A DNA stretch of 7,744 nt, taken from Variovorax sp. GTDB taxonomy: Bacteria > Pseudomonadota > Gammaproteobacteria > Burkholderiales > Burkholderiaceae_C. The notes under the pieces were generated by a model. The model saw nothing but the letters and a program-made list of their open reading frames with translations, was not told the DNA's origin and did no database searches. Positions within the stretch are counted from its first letter, which is position 1; every line of letters starts with the position of its first letter. The stretch covers positions 1 through 7,744 of the forward strand of contig JAQGLP010000400.1 of assembly GCA_028292835.1 (NCBI GenBank). The letters run 5' to 3'. The position numbers and the translations under genes are program-made. Below are positions 4,652-7,744 of the stretch, in pieces.

Positions 4652-6754
4652 ATGACCGCTGAATACAAAGTCAACGGCGACGTGGCCGTGATCACCCTTG
4701 CGAACCCGCCCGTCAACGGCCTGGGTTTGGCCACGCGGCAGGGCATCACCGAGGGACTGGCCAAGGCGCAGGCCGACGACAGCGTCAAGGCGATCGTGAT
4801 CACGGGCGCCGGCAAGGCCTTCTCGGGCGGCGCCGACATCAAGGAGTTCGGCACGCCGAAGGCGCTGCAGGAGCCCAACCTTCTCAGCGTGATCGCGGCG
4901 GTCGAGAACTCGGCCAAGCCCGTGGTCGCCGCCATCCACTCGGTTTGCATGGGCGGTGGCCTGGAGCTGGCGCTCGGCTGCCACTACCGCGTGGTGGCGC
5001 CCGGCACCAGCATCGCGCTGCCCGAGGTCAAGCTCGGCCTGCTGCCGGGCGCCGGCGGCACGCAGCGCCTGCCGCGCGTGCTGGGCGTGGAGACGGCGCT
5101 CAACATGATCGTGAGCGGCGAGGCCGTCAAGAGCGAGCTGCTGGCCGCCGCGCCGGGCCAGAAGCTGTTCGACAAGGTCGCTGCGTCGCCCGGATCGCTG
5201 ATGGACGAGGCGATCTCGTTCGCCCGCTCCGTGGCCGGCCAGGGCGCTGCCTTGCCGCGCGTGCGCGACCTGCCGTGCAAGCACCCGCAGGGCGACGCCT
5301 ACTTCGGCTTCGCGCGCAACATGGTCAAGGGCATGGCGAAGAACTACCCGGCGCCGGTCAAGTGCGTCGATGCGGTCGAGGCGGCCACCAAGCTGAAGTT
5401 CGATGCCGGAATGGCCGAGGAGCGACGCCTGTTCATCGAGCTGATGATGACGCCCGAGTCGTCCGCGCTGCGCCACCTGTTCATGGCCGAGCGCGCCGCC
5501 TCCCGCATCCCCGACGTGGCCGAGGACACGCCCAAGCGCGAGATCCGCTCGGTCGGCGTGATCGGCGCGGGCACCATGGGCGGCGGCATCTCGATGAACT
5601 TCCTGAACGCCGGCATCCCGGTCAGGATCCTGGAGATGAAGCAGGAGGCGCTCGACCGCGGCGTCGCCACCATCCGGAAGAACTACGAGTCCCAGGTCAA
5701 GCGCGGCAAGCTGAAGCAGGACAAGTACGACGAACGCATGGCCCTCCTGTCCACCACGCTCAACTACGACGACCTGCGGGACTGCGACCTCGTCATCGAG
5801 GCGGTGTTCGAGGAGCTCGGCGTCAAGGAGGCAGTGTTCAAGGAGCTCGACCGCGTCGCCAAGCCCGGCGCCATCCTGGCCTCCAACACCTCGACGCTCG
5901 ACGTCGACAAGATCGCCGCCTTCACCCAGCGGCCGCAGGACGTGGTGGGCATGCACTTCTTCAGCCCGGCCAACGTGATGAAGCTGCTGGAGGTGGTGCG
6001 CGGCAAGGAAACCGCCAAGGACGTGCTCGCCACCGTCATGGCGCTCGCCAAGAAGATCAAGAAGACGGCGGTGGTGTCAGGAGTGTGCGACGGCTTCATC
6101 GGCAACCGCATGATCGAGCAGTACTCGCGCCAGGCCGGCTTCCTGCTCGACGAGGGCGCCACGCCCGAGCAGGTCGACAAGGCGATGGAGAAGTTCGGCA
6201 TGGCGATGGGCCCGTTCCGCATGGGGGACCTGGCCGGCAACGACATCGGCTGGGCCATCAGGAAGCGCCGCGCCACCGAGCGCGCCGACATGAAGTACAG
6301 CAGGACCGCCGACAAGCTCTGCGAGCTGGGCCGCTTCGGCCAGAAGACCGGCGCCGGCTGGTACGACTACCAGGCCGGCAAGCGCGACGCCATCCCGAGC
6401 CCGGTGGTGGTCGAACTGATCGAGAAGCACCGCAAGGACGAGGGCATCACGCCGCGCCAGATCGCGGACGAGGAACTCGAGCAGCGGCTGGTCTACGCGC
6501 TGGTCAACGAGGGGGCGCACATCCTGGAGGACGGCATCGCCACGAAGTCCGGCGACATCGACATGGTGTACCTCACCGGCTACGGCTTCCCGATCTGGCG
6601 CGGCGGCCCGATGCACTACGCGGGCCAGGTCGGCCTCTACAACGTCGCCGAGTCGATGAGGCGCTTTGCGAGGAACCCGCGCGACGACGGCAAGTTCTGG
6701 GAGCCCGCGCCGCTGATCCAGAAACTGGTGGCCGAAGGCAAGAGCTTCGATTGA
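4652..6754 (+). CDS. Bifunctional enoyl-CoA hydratase/3-hydroxyacyl-CoA dehydrogenase (FadB/PimF-like)
   Basis: Encodes 700 residues. The N-terminal crotonase domain (about 1-190) has the oxyanion-hole motif AFSGGADIKEF (56-66), GGGLELALGC (101-110) with catalytic Glu105, and LPEVKLGLLPGAGGTQR (123-139) with catalytic Glu125, so hydratase activity is expected, possibly also enoyl-CoA isomerase. The dehydrogenase part starts at about 298 with the NAD-binding GAGTMG (305-310), then SNTSTL (411-416), HFFSPANVMKLLEVV with the His435/Glu447 pair, and CDGFIGNR (479-486). A second C-terminal 3HCDH repeat spans about 606-695, including YGFPIWRGGPMHYAG. It converts trans-2-enoyl-CoA to 3-ketoacyl-CoA in the cytoplasm. 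The length fits the shorter, peroxisomal-MFE1-like class better than E. coli FadB (about 729). The next gene is a thiolase, supplying the following step. Chain length or dicarboxylate preference cannot be read from sequence. Confidence 0.94.
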   Translation: MTAEYKVNGDVAVITLANPPVNGLGLATRQGITEGLAKAQADDSVKAIVITGAGKAFSGGADIKEFGTPKALQEPNLLSVIAAVENSAKPVVAAIHSVCMGGGLELALGCHYRVVAPGTSIALPEVKLGLLPGAGGTQRLPRVLGVETALNMIVSGEAVKSELLAAAPGQKLFDKVAASPGSLMDEAISFARSVAGQGAALPRVRDLPCKHPQGDAYFGFARNMVKGMAKNYPAPVKCVDAVEAATKLKFDAGMAEERRLFIELMMTPESSALRHLFMAERAASRIPDVAEDTPKREIRSVGVIGAGTMGGGISMNFLNAGIPVRILEMKQEALDRGVATIRKNYESQVKRGKLKQDKYDERMALLSTTLNYDDLRDCDLVIEAVFEELGVKEAVFKELDRVAKPGAILASNTSTLDVDKIAAFTQRPQDVVGMHFFSPANVMKLLEVVRGKETAKDVLATVMALAKKIKKTAVVSGVCDGFIGNRMIEQYSRQAGFLLDEGATPEQVDKAMEKFGMAMGPFRMGDLAGNDIGWAIRKRRATERADMKYSRTADKLCELGRFGQKTGAGWYDYQAGKRDAIPSPVVVELIEKHRKDEGITPRQIADEELEQRLVYALVNEGAHILEDGIATKSGDIDMVYLTGYGFPIWRGGPMHYAGQVGLYNVAESMRRFARNPRDDGKFWEPAPLIQKLVAEGKSFD

Positions 6755-6762
6755 GCGAGCGC

Positions 6763-6794
6763 CGGACGGGCCTGCGTGCGACGCGGCCCGGCCG
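6763..6794 (+). other. Long GC-rich hairpin between the dehydrogenase and thiolase genes
   Basis: CGGGCC (6767-6772) pairs with GGCCCG (6785-6790). Inside this, GCGT (6774-6777) pairs with ACGC (6781-6784) around a GCG loop, with T6773 bulged. Outside, CGG (6763-6765) pairs with CCG (6792-6794) across an A-G mismatch. The stem is about 13 bp in total and starts 8 nt after the upstream stop codon. No T-run follows, so it is not a standard intrinsic terminator; it may stabilise the 3' end of the upstream message, slow polymerase, or be chance in GC-rich DNA. The rest of the 135-nt gap shows no clear promoter. Confidence 0.5.
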
Positions 6795-6875
6795 ATGCCG
6801 CCAGGCTTGTCGATGAATCCGTCCGATCTCCAACCGTTGCGTCCCGGTCCACGGGCCCGCCGACTTTCTCCGTTC

Positions 6876-6882
6876 AAAAGGA
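6876..6882 (+). promoter_or_regulatory. Ribosome-binding site fixing the thiolase start
   Basis: AAAAGGA sits seven bases before the ATG at 6890. The following MTRAVIVSTARTPLAKS is a normal thiolase N-terminus, so site and start agree. Confidence 0.8.
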
Positions 6883-6889
6883 AATCACC

Positions 6890-7744
6890 ATGACCCGCGC
6901 CGTCATCGTCTCCACCGCCCGCACGCCGCTCGCCAAGAGCTGGAAGGGCTCTTTCAACATGACCCACGGCGCCACGCTGGGCGGCCACGCCGCGCAGCAC
7001 GCCATCGCGCGCGCCGGCATCGAGGCCGCCGAGGTCGACGATGTCATCATGGGCTGCGCCACGCCCGAGGGCGCGACCGGCTCCAACATCGCGCGCCAGA
7101 TCGCACTGCGCGCCGGCTGCCCGGTCACGACTTCGGGCATGACCATCAACCGCTTCTGCTCGTCGGGCCTGCAGACCATCGCCACCGCCGCGCAGCGCAT
7201 CGTCGCGGGCGAGGGCGACGTGTACGTGGCCGGCGGTGTTGAGAGTATCTCGTGCGTGCAGAACGAGGCCAACCGCCACATGATCACCGACCCGTGGCTG
7301 CTCAAGCACAAGCCCGAGATCTACTGGAACATGGTGCAGACGGCGGAACAGGTCGCCAAGCGCTACAAGATCGAACGCGACGCCATGGACGAGTACGGCG
7401 CCGCCAGCCAGCAGCGGGCCACGGCCGCGCTGGAGGCCGGCCGCTTCAAGGACGAGATCGCGCCGATCACGGTGCTGGCCGGCGTGGCCGACCCGGTGAT
7501 GGGGTTGCGCACCAAGGAAGTCACGGTCGAGAACGACGAGGGCATCCGGCCCGGCACCACCAAGGAAGGCATCAGCGGCATCCGCCCGGCCATGCCCGGC
7601 GGCCTGATCTCGGCCGGCAATGCCAGCCAGTTCTCCGACGGCGGCGGTGCCGTGGTCGTGATGGACGAGACCGTGGCCGAGCGCAAGGGCCTCAAGCCCC
7701 TGGGCCGATTCCTGGGTTTTGCCGTCGCCGGCTGCGAGCCTGAC
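6890..7744 (+). CDS. Acetyl-CoA C-acyltransferase (thiolase, FadA/PimB-like), N-terminal part
   Basis: The frame is open from the ATG at 6890 to the end of the window, giving 285 residues of a protein normally about 390-400 long. It starts MTRAVIVSTARTPLAKSWKG, as thiolases do. The nucleophilic cysteine is Cys90 in INRFCSSGLQT, followed by the AGGVESIS segment (114-121) and the SAGNASQFSDGGGAVVVM segment (241-258) that closes the N-terminal thiolase domain. The second catalytic Cys and the His lie beyond the edge, so integrity cannot be confirmed. It would cleave 3-ketoacyl-CoA with CoA to acetyl-CoA and a shortened acyl-CoA, using the product of the upstream hydratase/dehydrogenase. The pair is separated by 135 nt with no obvious promoter, so co-transcription is likely. 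Degradative (thiolase I) function is favoured by the context over acetoacetyl-CoA synthesis. Confidence 0.94.
   Translation, partial: MTRAVIVSTARTPLAKSWKGSFNMTHGATLGGHAAQHAIARAGIEAAEVDDVIMGCATPEGATGSNIARQIALRAGCPVTTSGMTINRFCSSGLQTIATAAQRIVAGEGDVYVAGGVESISCVQNEANRHMITDPWLLKHKPEIYWNMVQTAEQVAKRYKIERDAMDEYGAASQQRATAALEAGRFKDEIAPITVLAGVADPVMGLRTKEVTVENDEGIRPGTTKEGISGIRPAMPGGLISAGNASQFSDGGGAVVVMDETVAERKGLKPLGRFLGFAVAGCEPD

Noticed and set aside
4637..5956. Antisense open frame of 439 codons opposite the hydratase/dehydrogenase gene
   Set aside because: Same low-complexity, charge-rich composition and no family motif; the + strand frame has complete catalytic motifs.
6791..6889. A separate promoter for the thiolase gene
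   Set aside because: TTGTCG at 6807-6812 resembles a -35 but no acceptable -10 lies at the right distance.
6077..7309. Antisense open frame of 410 codons across the dehydrogenase and thiolase genes
   Set aside because: Shadow of GC-rich codon usage; no motif and it crosses the boundary of two well-supported genes.

Overview
The window is GC-rich (very high G+C at third codon positions) and all recognisable genes lie on the + strand. Protein sequence style, an interspersed hairpin repeat of a kind I remember from Comamonadaceae genomes, and the Liv-type transporter next to beta-oxidation genes suggest a beta-proteobacterium of the order Burkholderiales, probably Comamonadaceae (Variovorax/Acidovorax/Polaromonas/Ramlibacter-like). 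This assignment is from pattern memory, not a database search.

Layout. Positions 1-489 hold the C-terminal 162 residues of a periplasmic substrate-binding protein of the Leu/Ile/Val (HAAT) type. A good intrinsic terminator (511-545) follows and probably acts as an attenuator. Then come the membrane and ATPase genes of the same ABC importer: livH (565-1518), livM (1525-2826, with an unusual C-terminal extension) and livG (2823-3593, overlapping livM by 4 nt). A 172-nt gap carrying a hairpin-rich repeat separates livG from livF (3766-4461). The 190-nt gap after livF holds a 35-codon small ORF with a strong Shine-Dalgarno sequence, a plausible sigma-70 promoter, and an 18-of-22 symmetric dyad that looks like a TetR-type fatty-acid-degradation operator. 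Next are a 700-aa bifunctional enoyl-CoA hydratase/3-hydroxyacyl-CoA dehydrogenase (4652-6754), a 135-nt gap with a long hairpin, and the first 285 residues of a thiolase (6890 to the window edge).

How they may work together. The ABC system would bind a small carboxylated solute in the periplasm and import it with ATP. The last two genes encode three consecutive steps of beta-oxidation: hydration, NAD-dependent oxidation and thiolysis. The arrangement recalls the pim region of Rhodopseudomonas palustris, where Liv-type transport genes lie near a PimF-like bifunctional enzyme and a PimB-like thiolase for dicarboxylate breakdown. The substrate could therefore be a fatty, dicarboxylic or aromatic-derived acid rather than a branched-chain amino acid; this is inference.

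The most interesting points are: a LivF Walker A in which the invariant lysine is arginine, facing a degenerate LivG signature in what should be the same composite ATP site; the promoter/operator pair before the beta-oxidation genes; and the repeat that splits livG from livF. No RNA genes, CRISPR arrays, insertion sequences or phage genes were seen. Nothing here is clearly a new system; it is mainly a catabolic transport and beta-oxidation locus with several details worth checking.
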